Source of the DNA: Chondrosia reniformis
Lineage: Eukaryota; Porifera; Demospongiae; Chondrillida; Chondrillidae
Reading direction: 5' to 3'
Length of the DNA stretch: 64,000 bases
Assembly (NCBI GenBank): GCA_947172415.1
Contig: OX359194.1
Span: forward strand, 2,170,001 to 2,234,000
Under the pieces are notes generated by a model. The model was not told the origin of the DNA. It worked only from the letters and a program-made list of their open reading frames with translations, and did no database searches. The translations under genes and the position numbers were made by a program. Positions within the stretch are counted from its first letter, which is position 1, and every line of letters starts with the position of its first letter. Below, in pieces: positions 1 through 10,750 of this stretch.

Positions 1-97
1 TATTACGTACACTATTACAATAAAATGTAATCAAATTGTTATATAACTGTTTTCCTATATACCTACATTAACAATGTTACATTTGTGGCACATTCAG

Positions 98-786
98 GTG
101 CTCCCTCTTATCCAAGAGACTGTTATGAAGCAATGTTAAGAGGCTACACTGTGTCTGGTCCTTATGCTGTACAACCTGATACTTCACTGCCTCCTATTAC
201 TGTCTGTTGTGACATGGACACTGATGGAGGAGGATGGACAGTCTTTCACAGGAGAATGGACACTACCAACTTTGATCATAACTGGCAAGTCTACAGACTT
301 GGATTTGGTACTGTGTGCGGTAGCTTTTGGTTGGGACTAGATAACATTCATCAACTCACTAAATGGAAGATAGCACCTCATGAGCTAAGAGTTGATCTCT
401 GGGACTGGGAAGGAAACACAGCTCATGCTAAATATCAGTCATTCTGGATCGGAGATGCCAGCAATGAATTTAGGCTCTATATTGATGGATACTCTGGTAC
501 AGCTGGTGACTCGTTTACATCTCTACCACTTAACAATATGAGGTTCAGTACTTATGATAATGACAATGATGGCCATAGTACTAACTGTGCTGATCGATAT
601 AATGGTGGATGGTGGTTTAACAACTGTATGAGGTCACATTTGAATGGAGTTTATCAAACTAGTAGTTCAGTTCCTGCAATTTGGCACGGTGTCCTGTGGT
701 ATAATTGGAAGTCATCCAACACGTATTCCTTAAAAAGAGCTGAAATGAAGATCAGACCAAATCCTGGAACATGTACATGTCCTTGA
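98..786 (+). CDS. FReD lectin-like protein, type A (alpha 3' module), exon 2 only
   Basis: Only the FReD exon is inside the window; the signal/coil exon should lie upstream of base 1. Seen: a 3' splice site at 91-97, then phase-1 coding sequence from S/APSYPRDC through the family signature CCDMDTDGGGWTVF, GFGTVCGSFWLGL, ELRVDLWDWEG, GYSGTAGDS, the calcium motif DNDND, NGGWW, LNG, and a C-terminal IRPNPGTCTCP, with stop at 784-786. Length is about 230 residues, a full FReD. Known for the family: FReDs bind acetylated sugars or other ligands in a calcium-supported pocket (ficolins, tachylectin 5). Inferred: secreted oligomeric lectin. Compared with the A genes at 6027 and 42002 it differs mainly after DNDND, around the WWFN-x-C cysteine and after SSVP. 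Function is inferred; the coding call is secure. Confidence 0.9.
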
Positions 787-993
787 AAACAAACCTGTTA
801 AAGATGACTTGTGAAAGGAATATACTTTAACTTACATCTTGTAGTACACTACATTTCATATTGAACCTGAGACACAGTTAATTAAAGGCATAAATATAGT
901 AAAACATTCACAAAACTCATCACATCGCTCAATGATGTATGATTGTTTGTGTTAAAAATTTATTATGCACATGGAAAAGGTTATTGATCAATA

Positions 994-1086
994 GTTAATC
1001 TTTGGGACACGAAAGGTTAAATAGTTTATGCTAAATATCAGTCTTCTGGATTGGGGATAATAATACTGATGGAAACTCTGGTACAT
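994..1086 (+). pseudogene. FReD middle-segment relic
   Basis: A decayed match to the DLWDWEGNT.HAKYQSFWIGD part of a type A FReD, with frame breaks (HAKYQS survives, then the frame is lost) and a last trace of YSGT. Similar relics lie at the same distance downstream of the A gene at 6027 and the broken A copy at 26.3 kb, so it belongs to the duplicated unit. Confidence 0.6.
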
Positions 1087-1289
1087 TAAAAACAAACCAT
1101 ACAGTATGGTACTTATAAAATATTACACGTACATCATTCAGTTACCATAATACGTACAACCATGTGCGTACGTATGTACGTACGTATATGATTTAAGGGT
1201 AAACAACAGTAGTAATAAGGAAACAACAAAAGAAGTAGGTATTGTTAATATACGTACTTAAAATAAACACAAACAATGGTAATAACAAT

Positions 1290-1780
1290 ATGTAGGTTTG
1301 CCATGTTAAAGTTCTAAAACAGGTACCAGTACACCAAATGAAGCCATATACTGTTTCCGATAATTTACTAGCTAGTGAGTGATATATAAGAAGAAGACAG
1401 CTCTTGTTTGTACTCAGTGTGAGAACCAAATTTAGGAATAAAAACAAGTCACACTAGCAAAAATAGGGTACAAGAATGACAAATGCTTTAAACACAGTAC
1501 CCTTAAAGTTGCTCCACAGGTAAGCACAAAAATAGTAAGTACTATATATACAGTGCAAGTTACAATATACTATATATATGTATATACGATTTCAATGATA
1601 ATGGTCACGTGCTTCAAATACATATATACATATATACAGACCTAAACCTCAAGGCTACAAGAATGTCAGACTGATGGTGTGGAATTATTTATACAGTATA
1701 TCCAAGCATGAATGTACGTACGCACATCATGGCACAGTGGAGAAGAATAAAGCAAAGTCTCTCATATTCTCATCTTAAGC
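1290..1780 (+). pseudogene. Relic of the 5' part of the Cys-rich repeat gene
   Basis: Collinear with 40270-40620, the promoter and first exon of the Cys-rich candidate gene. The relic exon (1476-1519) still has ATG and MTNALNT in frame and ends at a donor-like CCACAG/GTAAGC, but the part encoding most of the hydrophobic signal core is deleted. No downstream repeat-domain exon follows. This explains why the stretch looks gene-like yet has no good ORF. Confidence 0.55.
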
Positions 1781-2104
1781 TCTCACTAGATTACGTAGTT
1801 ATAGACCTACGTAGGTAGGTTAGGATTACTCATCCAGAAGATGAATACGTACAGATTACTTGGGGTTAACATATTCACATAAAGAAATCAGATACTCATA
1901 CATATGCACAATATGACCAGGACATGCTAACCTACGAAAATGTGATTAATTAAAGCTTCTTCATTAGTGAACATTAAAGCCTAGAATGTACTCCTTGGTG
2001 GGTAACTGAGGTAACACGATGGCTTTCCACAGAAAATAACAACTCGGTCAAAAAGTGATAAAACCTGCTAACAGCACTTAAACCTGATACTCTTACTCTA
2101 TAAA

Positions 2105-2699
2105 ATGTGGTTCAAATCTTCTCATGCAGGTCAAACCACTGGAAAACAAGGTTTCTGACTTGAAGAATACTAGTGCATGCGTAGTAAATGTGAAATCTCT
2201 TTTGCACCTGTTTATTCCAAGTTATATATTAGTCAGTAATTTATGCAGAGGATCTAACATTTGGTGTCCCTAGAAGAGAGACACCAAGTTATTCATTGAA
2301 GGTAGCACCTCATGAGCTAAGAGTTGAACTCTGGGACTCGGAAGGAAACACAGCTCATTCTGGATTGGAGATGCCAGTACCGAATTTAGGCTCTATATTG
2401 ATCGATACTCTGGTACATCTGGTGACTCACTTAGTTACAGTGCTGGAAGCAGGTTTACTACAACTGATAATGATAATGATGAATCTAGTGCTAATTGTGC
2501 ATCATCTCAACATGGAGCTGCCTGGTATAGAAACTGTGGTTATTTTGGTCTTAATGGTCCATACTAGACCAGCTCTGCTGCTCCGGGTAACCATCAAGGT
2601 GTCATTTGGTTGTACTGGAAGAGAAGTTGGAGTTATTCTTTGAAGAAGGCTGAGATGAACATCAGACTAAATCCTGGTACCTCCCCTGCCTCTTGTTAA
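2105..2699 (+). pseudogene. Scrambled type A FReD pseudogene
   Basis: Exon 1 relic at about 2105-2195 keeps ATG and the coil (HAGQTTGKQG in shifted frame) but has lost most of the signal peptide through an internal deletion. After a shortened intron comes a piece of the FReD C-terminus (WKR..SYSLK, about 2253-2298) joined directly to the middle of a FReD (VAPHELRV) that then runs to the normal PASC-like end at 2699. A deletion of about 16 bases between two TCAT repeats near 2357 shifts the frame. The C-terminus-before-middle order recurs in the copies at 28.0, 44.0, 50.2 and 54.9 kb, so the rearrangement predates the duplications. Confidence 0.75.
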
Positions 2700-3055
2700 A
2701 CACAACAATAATAGTTGCATTTAACAAGCGGCATCAATACATTATTAGTTAACATATCTTATTAATTATTAATAATGTAGTTCATTATAATACAGCAAAA
2801 AAAATTAAGTAACTTACACTACTATACGTACGTACTACATTCATTAAATTGTATTATACACAAGGTCTTTGCTTACATGTACGGATATACGTACATGTAA
2901 AAATACAAAGTACACAATTTATGGTACATCCTTCGACTTTTGAGCGTTTAAGTTTGACGAAGTTAGAGGTAATCTTTATTCTATTACACAAACTCAGTGT
3001 TAAAATCTGTTCAGTTCATTCTAAGTGTATTTAACCTTGACATCAAACAGAATGT

Positions 3056-3158
3056 GAAGCCAAGTGAAACAGAAGATTCTACCCACACTAATACTTAATT
3101 CCTGACATATTATATTACAGTAGTGCCATTAGTGCCATACAATTAAATTCCTATAAAA
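3056..3158 (+). promoter_or_regulatory. Type B promoter: GAAGCCAAG box and TATA
   Basis: GAAGCCAAG at 3056-3064, a CTACCCACACTA motif just after it, a doubled TAGTGCCAT, and TATAAAA at 3152-3158, about 45 bases before the ATG at 3203. The same order is kept in all B genes. GAAGCCAAG also precedes A and several C genes. Confidence 0.55.
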
Positions 3159-3202
3159 ACAAGTAAAAGTCAAGATCAACATTTCTACACAAGTCAACTA
3201 AA

Positions 3203-4520
3203 ATGAAGACTTGCCTGATGATGATCTTCTCCCATTTCATTCTTCTAACTTTGCTAATTGTAAGTGGTAAGACAAATGGCAAAGCAGTGGCTAAAATCCA
3301 CTCCACAAGTAATACCACAGACAGCAGTTGCGATCAAGAGATCACTAATATTATTACTGCCTTCAATAATGTTAAAAGAGATTTAGAAGAATTGAAGAGA
3401 AATACAGACAAAAGAAATGATTCAAGTAGTGAGTCAATACAATTTCCCTTCATTAACTCCAGACCAGGAATCGAGCTTTCTAATAGTAGCAGACTAGCTA
3501 TTGTACATTTACATTAGTGAACTGCTTGAAGACCAAATGGCCCCATTTGCAGCTGGGACACCGAAAAAGCTTTCATTTACAGATAGAAGCAATTTATGCT
3601 TAATCCATATTCATTTGACTGTGGTGAATTAACAGTTAGGAATCTAACTAAATAAAAAAATACAAAGGGATCATCTAAATTTGATTGATTGATCCTGTAA
3701 ACTGTCTTCTGAGTAAATTGTTAGTGGTTACATGCACGTTTCGACATAAGTAATGTTAGATATACGTATATACCATGATTTAACGTTTCATTTAAATGAA
3801 ATATACAAATTATGTTTACATTGCAAATTATTAGATGGTATATCGCATCCAAGAGACTGCTATGATGCAATGATGATGGGATCTAATACATCTGGTTATT
3901 ACTCTATTCAACCAAACACTTCTAGACCACCCTTCACCGTCTGCTGTGATATGGAGACTGATGGAGGAGGATGGACCATCATATTGAAGAGGATTGATGC
4001 TTACAATTTCATAAGAACTTATGAGTACTTTAAAGATGGGTTTGGTACTCCATGCGGTAGCTACTGGTTGGGTCTCGAGAACATATACCAACTCACTCAC
4101 TGGACAGTAGCCACAAATGAGCTACGAGTGGATCTGTGGGACTGGAGTGATGATATTGTATATGCAAAGTATCGCTCATTCTGGCTAGGACGTGGTGAAC
4201 ATCAGTATCCACTGTTTGTGGATGGGTACTATGAAGATAGTCCTGCTGGTGATTCTCTTGTATACAATGTAGGAATGAGGTTCACTACCACTGATTATGA
4301 TAATGATTATTGGAGTGGTGGAAATTGTGCTGATACATTTGGAGGAGCATGGTGGCACAGAAACTGTGGACATGAAAGTACTCTTAATGGTAAATACCAC
4401 AGTGGTAGCTCAGCATCAGCCTATAAAGGTATTACCTGGGTCACATGGAAGGGATACTCTTACTCAATGAAACGAGCAGAAATGAAAGTCAGACCAAGAA
4501 TTCAAGAGTGTACACTTTAA
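3203..4520 (+). CDS. Secreted FReD lectin-like protein, type B
   Basis: Two exons, 3203-3428 and 3835-4520, joined by a phase-1 intron (donor GTGAGT, acceptor TTATTAG); the joined frame is open for 303 residues. Residues 1-21 or so are a signal peptide (MKTCLMMIFSHFILLTLL). An N-glycosylation sequon NTT lies near residue 37, a lone Cys at 43, and a coiled coil at about 46-70 (NNVKRDLEELKRN). The FReD starts at NGISHPRDC and has CCDMETDGGGWTIILKR, GFGTPCGSYWLGL, the calcium loop, GGAWW, LNG and a terminal VRPRIQECTL. Known for the family: ligand recognition by a calcium-stabilised pocket. Inferred: coil and neck Cys give disulfide-linked oligomers outside the cell. The start matches all other B genes. 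Confidence 0.9.
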
Positions 4521-5910
4521 AAGAAAACAGACTAACCCTTCTTATAATACTAAACATCATATGTACACCTACACAGCTGTTTGCAAATGGTTTTAAAAGC
4601 TAATTAGTCAGTCAAATTATGTTTATAAATTGCATGAATATTAAATATGAATGGTAATAAAGTGAATAGGTCAGCCATGTTTTTTCGTGCCATCCTTACT
4701 TACTGTAGAGAGTACAGCCATACACTCTAAAACCGCATATGTCATACAAATGTACATGTATGTGCATAAAACTACAAACTCCAGTTTATTGAGACCCAGC
4801 ACTCTACATTGGATACAACGTAGGCTTCTAGAATGAATTTTAAATTTAAAGGCAGGCTTCTTGATACATTATGATTACTAATTAGCAATGAATCAATAAC
4901 GTACTCTAATGGTCATTACTTGACATTTTAAGGTACACTATAGAAGCTGGTTAATTGGGATGCTGTGGGAGAAGAGGGGAATTTCCCATTAATAAGCTGT
5001 CCAAATAATGATTGATTTTACTGATAAATAGCTATATTAGCTATATAGCTATAATAATTGCGCATGATAAACTTTTTAGGCATGATTTGTATTCAAGTGA
5101 ATGATTTCGAAACACCAAATTTCTAGTGATGTTTGAGCTTGTCCAGTCAACTCCAACATTTTCATTGGGTCAAGGTGTACTCCTGAGTCCATGTTCAAAA
5201 CCAGTTTGTATGGTATGACACTGTTCCAATTAACCGGATAGACATCCCACTTCTAGGTAAGTTTTCAATATAAAATTCACCACCACCAAGACATTTCCGG
5301 TTTAACCAGAATTCCTATTAATTGAGTCCTGATTAACCAGCTTCTATTGTACTTCAATAGTTAAACATACGTATATAATTAGACACTAATCAGGGATGGA
5401 GGATGGTGGTATGTTTGAAACACTTCTAAACAGCAGTAATTGAGATGGAATTTTATTATATTAAGGCACACAATTGTTTGACATGTAACTAGATGAATTG
5501 TTAATGTGCCCACAATAGACAATATTAGTAGTGTAGTACATATACTTAACTAATTATTTAGCAGTTTATAATAGTAATATTTGTCTGAATATTTTGTAGT
5601 TATACATGTAGTACGTACGTAAAATGCTTAAGAGAATCTCCAGATTTATACAGCTGAGATGAGCACAAGAAGCTATATGGATCTTGAGCTTATACATGAG
5701 TTGAAGGCATAGAAGTGTATTTTATAAAATTTCCAAAGTCATTTAGAAAATATCTCATGAGGATATTCCACATAAAATTACATATTTCCAGACAATGTTT
5801 AAACGCAGGTTGCTGGAAACTAATTTCCCAAATATATGTAAAACAGAAAATAGATACAGATGTACAAATGATGATCGAAATGCAAATCTACAACTTGATT
5901 AGTGAACAGT
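4521..5910. other. Duplicated intergenic spacer without a gene
   Basis: I see no coding sequence here. The spacer matches 29.75-31.2, 35.45-37.2 and 52.0-52.9 kb, which also follow B genes, and carries the MITE-like element listed separately. A piece near 5400-5420 (GGATGGAGGATGGTGG) resembles FReD coding sequence but is too short to call. Confidence 0.6.
4932..5354. mobile_element. MITE-like element, copy 1
   Basis: About 420 bases bounded by imperfect inverted repeats of about 22 bases: the left end contains AGAAGCTGGTTAAT and the right end its complement ATTAACCAGCTTCT. No coding capacity. Further copies sit at 30205-30611, 35908-36629 (interrupted) and 52444-52869, each in the same spacer, so they spread mainly by segmental duplication. 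No target duplication is obvious. Confidence 0.5.
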
Positions 5911-5980
5911 GAAGCCAAGAAAACTACTCCTTGGGCAGGACATTGGATGGCTTCCTGTAACACAATAACCTTCCTATAAG
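5911..5980 (+). promoter_or_regulatory. Type A promoter
   Basis: GAAGCCAAG at 5911-5919, then the A-specific CTCCTTGGG and GATGGCTTCCTGTAACAC, then a TATA-like CTATAAGA (TATAAG 5975-5980), about 47 bases before the ATG at 6027. All other type A starts except 16080 share this arrangement. Confidence 0.5.
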
Positions 5981-6026
5981 ACAAAACAACTCAGTCACTT
6001 GCTTAAAGACTTTATTAAACTAGAAA

Positions 6027-7157
6027 ATGCTGTTCTTCAAGTTGGTCCTGTTTTATCTACTGCTTGCCAAGAGTGCTGGACACAGTCTTGCTAAGAGACA
6101 GTCCACTGATGTAAGGAACAACAATCTTCTCATGCAAGTCAAGTTACTGGAGAACAAGGTTACTGATTTGAAGAGAAGTATTGCTAGACAGTGCAACAAT
6201 GACAGTAAGTGTGAAGCCTCTTTTAGACATGGTTCACATTAAACTATGAAATAATTAAGGTTTGTATTCCAATGTGTAATAGTAATCAAGAGAGGTAGGT
6301 TGTTAACTCTAACAGGGAACTTCAGGATAAATTTTCTAAATTTTACACACATATATTATTGCAGTTATATTACGTGCACTAATACAATAAAATGCATTCA
6401 AATTGTTATTGTAACTATTTTCCTATAAACCTAAATTGACAATGTTACATTTGTGGCACATTCAGGTGCTCCCTCTTATCCAAGAGACTGTTATGAAGCA
6501 AAGTTAAGAGGCTACACTGTGTCTGGTCCTTATGCTGTACAACCTGACACTTCACTGCCTCCTATTACTGTCTGTTGTGACATGGACACTGATGGAGGAG
6601 GATGGACAGTCTTTCACAGGAGAATGGACACTACCAACTTTGATCATAACTGGCAAGTCTACAGACTTGGATTTGGCACTGTGTGTGGTAGCTTTTGGTT
6701 GGGACTAGATAACATTCATCAACTCACTCAATGGAAGATAGCACCTCATGAGCTAAGAGTTGATCTCTGGGACTGGGAAGGAAACACAGCTCATGCTAAA
6801 TATCAGTCATTCTGGATTGGAGATGCCAGCAATGAATTTAGGCTCTATATTGACGGATACTCTGGTACAGCTGGTGACTCGTTTACATCTCACCCTCTTA
6901 ACAATATGAGGTTCAGTACTTATGATAATGACAATGATGAGCATAGTGGTAGTAATTGTGCTGATGTATATAATGGTGGATGGTGGTTTAACCACTGTAT
7001 GCACTCGCAATTGAATGGACCTTATCAAACTAGTAGTTCAGTCCCTAAATCTTGGCAAGGTGTCATGTGGTACACTTGGAAGTCATCCTACACATATTCC
7101 TTAAAGAGAGCTGAAATGAAGATCAGACCAAACCCTGGAACATGTACATGTCCTTGA
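6027..7157 (+). CDS. Secreted FReD lectin-like protein, type A (alpha)
   Basis: Exons 6027-6204 and 6466-7157 join in phase 1 (donor GTAAGT, acceptor TTCAG) to give 289 residues. Residues 1-19 form the signal peptide (MLFFKLVLFYLLLAKSAG). A dibasic LAKR/QST at about 22-24 could be a proprotein-convertase site. The coiled coil runs about 33-54 (LLMQVKLLENKVTDLKR), with a neck Cys at 56. The FReD fills the rest, with DMDTDGGGWTVFHRR, GFGTVCGSFWLGL, DNDND, NGGWWFNHC and the C-terminal CTCP. It carries the alpha 3' module (FTSHPLNNMRFST). The first four fifths of exon 2 nearly match 98-786 and 42444-43129; the calcium loop reads EHSGSNCADV here, one or two residues longer. Confidence 0.92.
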
Positions 7158-7470
7158 AAACAAACCTGTCAAAGATGAACTGTGAAAGGAAAGTATTTTT
7201 AAGCAGTACTGTACTTTAACTTACATCTTATAGTACACTACATTTAATAGTGAGACACAGTTAATTAAATTAAAGGCACAAATATAGTAAAACACTTCAC
7301 AAAACTCATCACATTCTTCAATGATAAATGATTGATTGTATTAAAACTTCATTCACTTAATGTATATTTATGGGTATACTGTACCTAGTAAATCCAAAGT
7401 TTACTGAGAATTTTGGAATGTACAAACTGAATATACTGAAACTAAATGGTAAAGGCTATTGATTAATAGT

Positions 7471-7530
7471 TATTCTTTGGAACATGAAAGGATACACAGT
7501 TCATGCTAAATATCAGTACTCTGGTTTATT
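7471..7530 (+). pseudogene. FReD middle-segment relic
   Basis: A short decayed match to the WDWEGNTVHAKYQ region of a type A FReD, the counterpart of the relic at 994-1086. HAKYQ can still be read; the rest is broken. Confidence 0.5.
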
Positions 7531-7679
7531 GGACATTCGTATAGTACTTATAAAACATTACATCACTGAGTTACCATACTACAACAATGTACATATACGT
7601 ACATGATTTAAATGGTTAAACAACAGTAGTAATAAAGGAAGTATGTATTGTTGATATACCTACCTAAAATAAACAAAAA

Positions 7680-8120
7680 CAATGGTAATAACAATATGCC
7701 AATGTTAAAGTTCTAAAACAGTTCCCAGGACACCAAATGAAGCCATAATTACTGTTTACTACAATTTACTAGCTAGTGAGAGGTACAAAAGAAGAAGACA
7801 GCTCTTGTTTGTACTCAATGTGAGAATCAAATTTAGGTATAAAACCAAATCACACTAGCAAAGAGAGGGTACATGAATGACAAATGCTTTAAACACAGTA
7901 CCTTTAAAGTTGCTCCACAGGTAAGCACAAGAATAGTAAGTGCTATATATACGTATATACATTTCAATGATAATGGTCACGTGTTTCAAATACATACGTA
8001 TATACAGACCTAAACCTCAAGGCTATAAGAATGTCAGACTGATTGTGTGGAATTATTAATATAGTATGTCCAAACATGAATGTAAGTACGTACATCGTGG
8101 CACAGTGGAAAAGAAGAATA
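7680..8120 (+). pseudogene. Relic of the 5' part of the Cys-rich repeat gene
   Basis: Second relic collinear with 40270-40620. The truncated first exon is at 7877-7920 (ATG ACA AAT GCT, then the CCACAG/GTAAGC junction). It has the same internal deletion as the copy at 1476-1519, so both come from one already broken ancestor. Confidence 0.55.
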
Positions 8121-8489
8121 AAGCAGAGTCTCTCATATTCTCATCTTAAGCTCTCACTAGATTAGTTATAGACCTACGAAGGTTAGAATTACTCGTCCAG
8201 AACATGAATACATACAGATTACTTGAGGTTAACAAATTCACATAAAGAAATCAGATACTCCTGTATACGTATATGTACGTGACCAGGAGCTATCTTGACA
8301 TGCTGACCAGCGAAAATGCAATTAACTAAAGCTTCTTCATTAGAGAACATTAAAGCCTAGAAACTACTCCTTGATATGTAACTGAGATGGCTCCCTGTAA
8401 CACGATGGCTTTCCACAGAAAATAACAACTCGGTCAGAATGTGATAAAACCTGCTAACTGTCCTTAAACCTGATACTCTTACTCTACAA

Positions 8490-9060
8490 ATGTTGTTCAA
8501 ATCTTCTCATGCAGGTCAATTCACTGGAGAATAAGGTTTCTGACTTGAAGAGTAACAGTGCAGTAAATGTGAAACCTCTATTGCACATGTTTATTCCATT
8601 GGCAAGTTTTATTAGTAACCAAATTATGTAGATGATCTAACATTTGGTAGCACTGGAATAGAGACATATGAGTTATTCTTTGAAGACATGATATAAAGCT
8701 CATGCTAAATATCAGTCATTCTGGATTGGAGATGCCAACAATGAATTTAGGCTCTATATTGACGGATACTCTGGTACAGCTGGTGACTCACTTAGTTACA
8801 GTGCTGGAAGCAGGTTCACTACTACTGATAATGATAATGATGAATCTGGTGGTAATTGTGCATCAAGGTACCGTGGAGCTGCTTGGCATAGAGACTGTGG
8901 TTATTTTGGTCTCAATAGTCCATATCAGACCAGCTCTGCTGCTCCAGATAACCATCAAGGTGTCATTTGGTATTACTGGAAGAGAAGTTGGAGATACTCT
9001 TTGAAGAAGGCTGAAATGAAAATCAGACCAAATCCTGGAACCTACTCTGCCTATTGTTAA
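8490..9060 (+). pseudogene. Type A (beta) FReD pseudogene with an open 3' half
   Basis: Exon 1 relic at about 8490-8575 has the signal region deleted (TTCAAATCTTCTCATGCAGG). A trace of SYSLK lies near 8670. From 8698 to the stop at 9058-9060 the reading frame is open for 120 residues, beginning AHAKYQSFWIGD and ending GTYSAYC, with DNDND, NCAS and a beta-type HRDCGYFGLN. The first half of the FReD, with the CC and GGGWT core, is missing, so a folded domain is unlikely. NGP has become NSP and the C-terminal Cys pattern has changed, both consistent with decay. Confidence 0.7.
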
Positions 9061-9303
9061 ACACAACATTTAATCAGATATGTTAACTAATAATGTAGTT
9101 CTGAATCATTAGTATAGTTAAAAAGAACTTAAGTTACGTGTAATGTATACACTACTACGTATATGTACGTACTACATTTAATACATCGTATTATACTCAA
9201 GGTCTTTGCTTACATGTACGTATAGTAAAAATACAGAGAACACAAACTCAATATTAAAAACTGTTTAGTTCATTCTATTTAACCTTGACATCCAACAGAA
9301 TAT

Positions 9304-9410
9304 GAAGCCAAGTGAAACAGAAGATTCTACCCACACTAATACTTACGTAATTCCTGACATATTATATTACAGTAGTGCCATTGGTGCCATACAATTAAAT
9401 TCCTATAAAT
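9304..9410 (+). promoter_or_regulatory. Type B promoter of the chimeric gene
   Basis: GAAGCCAAG 9304-9312, a CTACCCACACTA motif, and TATAAAT 9404-9410, 45 bases before the ATG at 9455. It matches other B promoters, although the FReD it drives is type C. Confidence 0.55.
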
Positions 9411-9454
9411 ATAAGTAAAAATCAAGATCAACATTTCTACACAAGTCAACTAAA

Positions 9455-10750
9455 ATGAAGACTTGCCTGACAATGATCCTCTCCTATTTCATTCTTCTAA
9501 CTTTGCTAATTGTAAGTGGTAAGACAAATGGCAAAGCAGTGGCTAAAATCCAGTCCACAAGTAATACCACAGACAGCAGTTGCGATCAGGAGATCACCAA
9601 TATTATTACTGCCTTTAATAATGTTAAAAGAGATTTAGAAGAATTGAAGAGAAATACAAACAAAAGAAATGATTCAAAAAGTAAGTCAATAAAATTTCCC
9701 TTCATTAACTCCAGACCAGGAATCTAGCTTTCTAATAAAAGATGCAGACTAGCTACTGTACATTTACAGATAGAAGCAATTTATGCTTAATCCATATTCA
9801 TTTGACTGTGATGAATTAACAGTTAGGAATCTAACTAATTAAAAGAATACAAAGGGATCATCTAAATTTAAGATCAATTGATCCTGTAAACTGTCTTCTG
9901 AGCAAATTGTTAGTTATTACATGTACGTTTCTATATAAATAATATATCATGATGTAACAATTCATTTAAATAAAATATACAAATTATGTTTGCATTATTA
10001 TTATTAGATGGTATCTCTTATCCAAGAGACTGCTATGATGCAATGATGATGGGATATACTATATCTGGTCCTTATTCTATCAAACCAAACAAATCAAGTC
10101 CTCAATTTACTGCTTGCTGTGATATGGAGACTGATGGAGGAGGATGGACCATCATTCAGAGGAGAATAGGTGATACTAACTTTGATGAAAAATGGATTCA
10201 CTACCAATATGGTTTTGGTATACCTTGTGGAAGCTACTGGATCGGATTGCAGAATATGCATGCACTCACTACGCAAACTATTCATCAGTTAAGAGTTGAA
10301 CTTTCCGATTTCCAAGACAACAAGACTTATGCAGACTACAAATTCTTTGCAGTAGGTAGTGCAAGAAACAAGTATTCTCTTATGGTTAGTGGCTACAATC
10401 AGACTAGCACAGCTGGTAATTCACTAGAGGACAGTGGTGGCTTACGGTTTACAACATCTGACAGTGATCATGACTATGGTTACTTTTCTCCAGGATCATG
10501 TACAACCTCATACAGGTGTATTTGTACAGCTCCCGACTGTACCAACACTGGTTTTGAAAACTGTGCTTCCCAATACAATGCTGGATGGTGGTATGACAAG
10601 TGCTTCAATAAAGCAAGTCTAAATGGACCCTACTCTTCAAATGAATCAGTATCCTCATGGACAGGTATTCACTGGACTACGTGGAAACCAGCTAATTATT
10701 CACTGAAAGCAGTTGAAATGAAGATCAGACCAAACAAATTGTCCGAATAG
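9455..10750 (+). CDS. Chimeric FReD protein: type B exon 1, type C FReD with Cys-rich loop
   Basis: Exons 9455-9680 and 10008-10750 join in phase 1 for 322 residues. Exon 1 and most of the intron, including its 3' part (AAATATACAAATTATGTTTGCATT), are type B: signal peptide, NTT sequon, neck Cys and coil. Exon 2 is instead nearly the same as the type C exon at 23397-24139 (TIIQRR, QLRVELSDF, VGSARNKYSL, KAVEMKIRPN). The calcium loop reads DSDHDY and then has an extra segment of about 22 residues with four cysteines (GSCTTSYRCICTAPDC) before NCASQY. The extra Cys could form two disulfides beside the ligand pocket; that is inferred. Likely origin is unequal exchange or gene conversion with a breakpoint at the acceptor. 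Confidence 0.88.

Noticed and set aside
1193..1447. Minus-strand 84-codon frame
   Set aside because: It lies in the relic of the Cys-rich gene promoter region; copies at 7.7, 27.2 and 40.4 kb do not keep the frame.
3831..4400. Minus-strand open frames inside FReD exons (here and in all copies)
   Set aside because: They mirror the conserved + strand FReD codons, have no signal, splice or domain features of their own, and break whenever the FReD changes.
8702..9004. Frame-shifted + strand ORF over the FReD at 8.7-9.0 kb (also at 2296, 16746, 32078, 38063)
   Set aside because: Shadow frames of type A FReD sequence; the true frame shows the family motifs.
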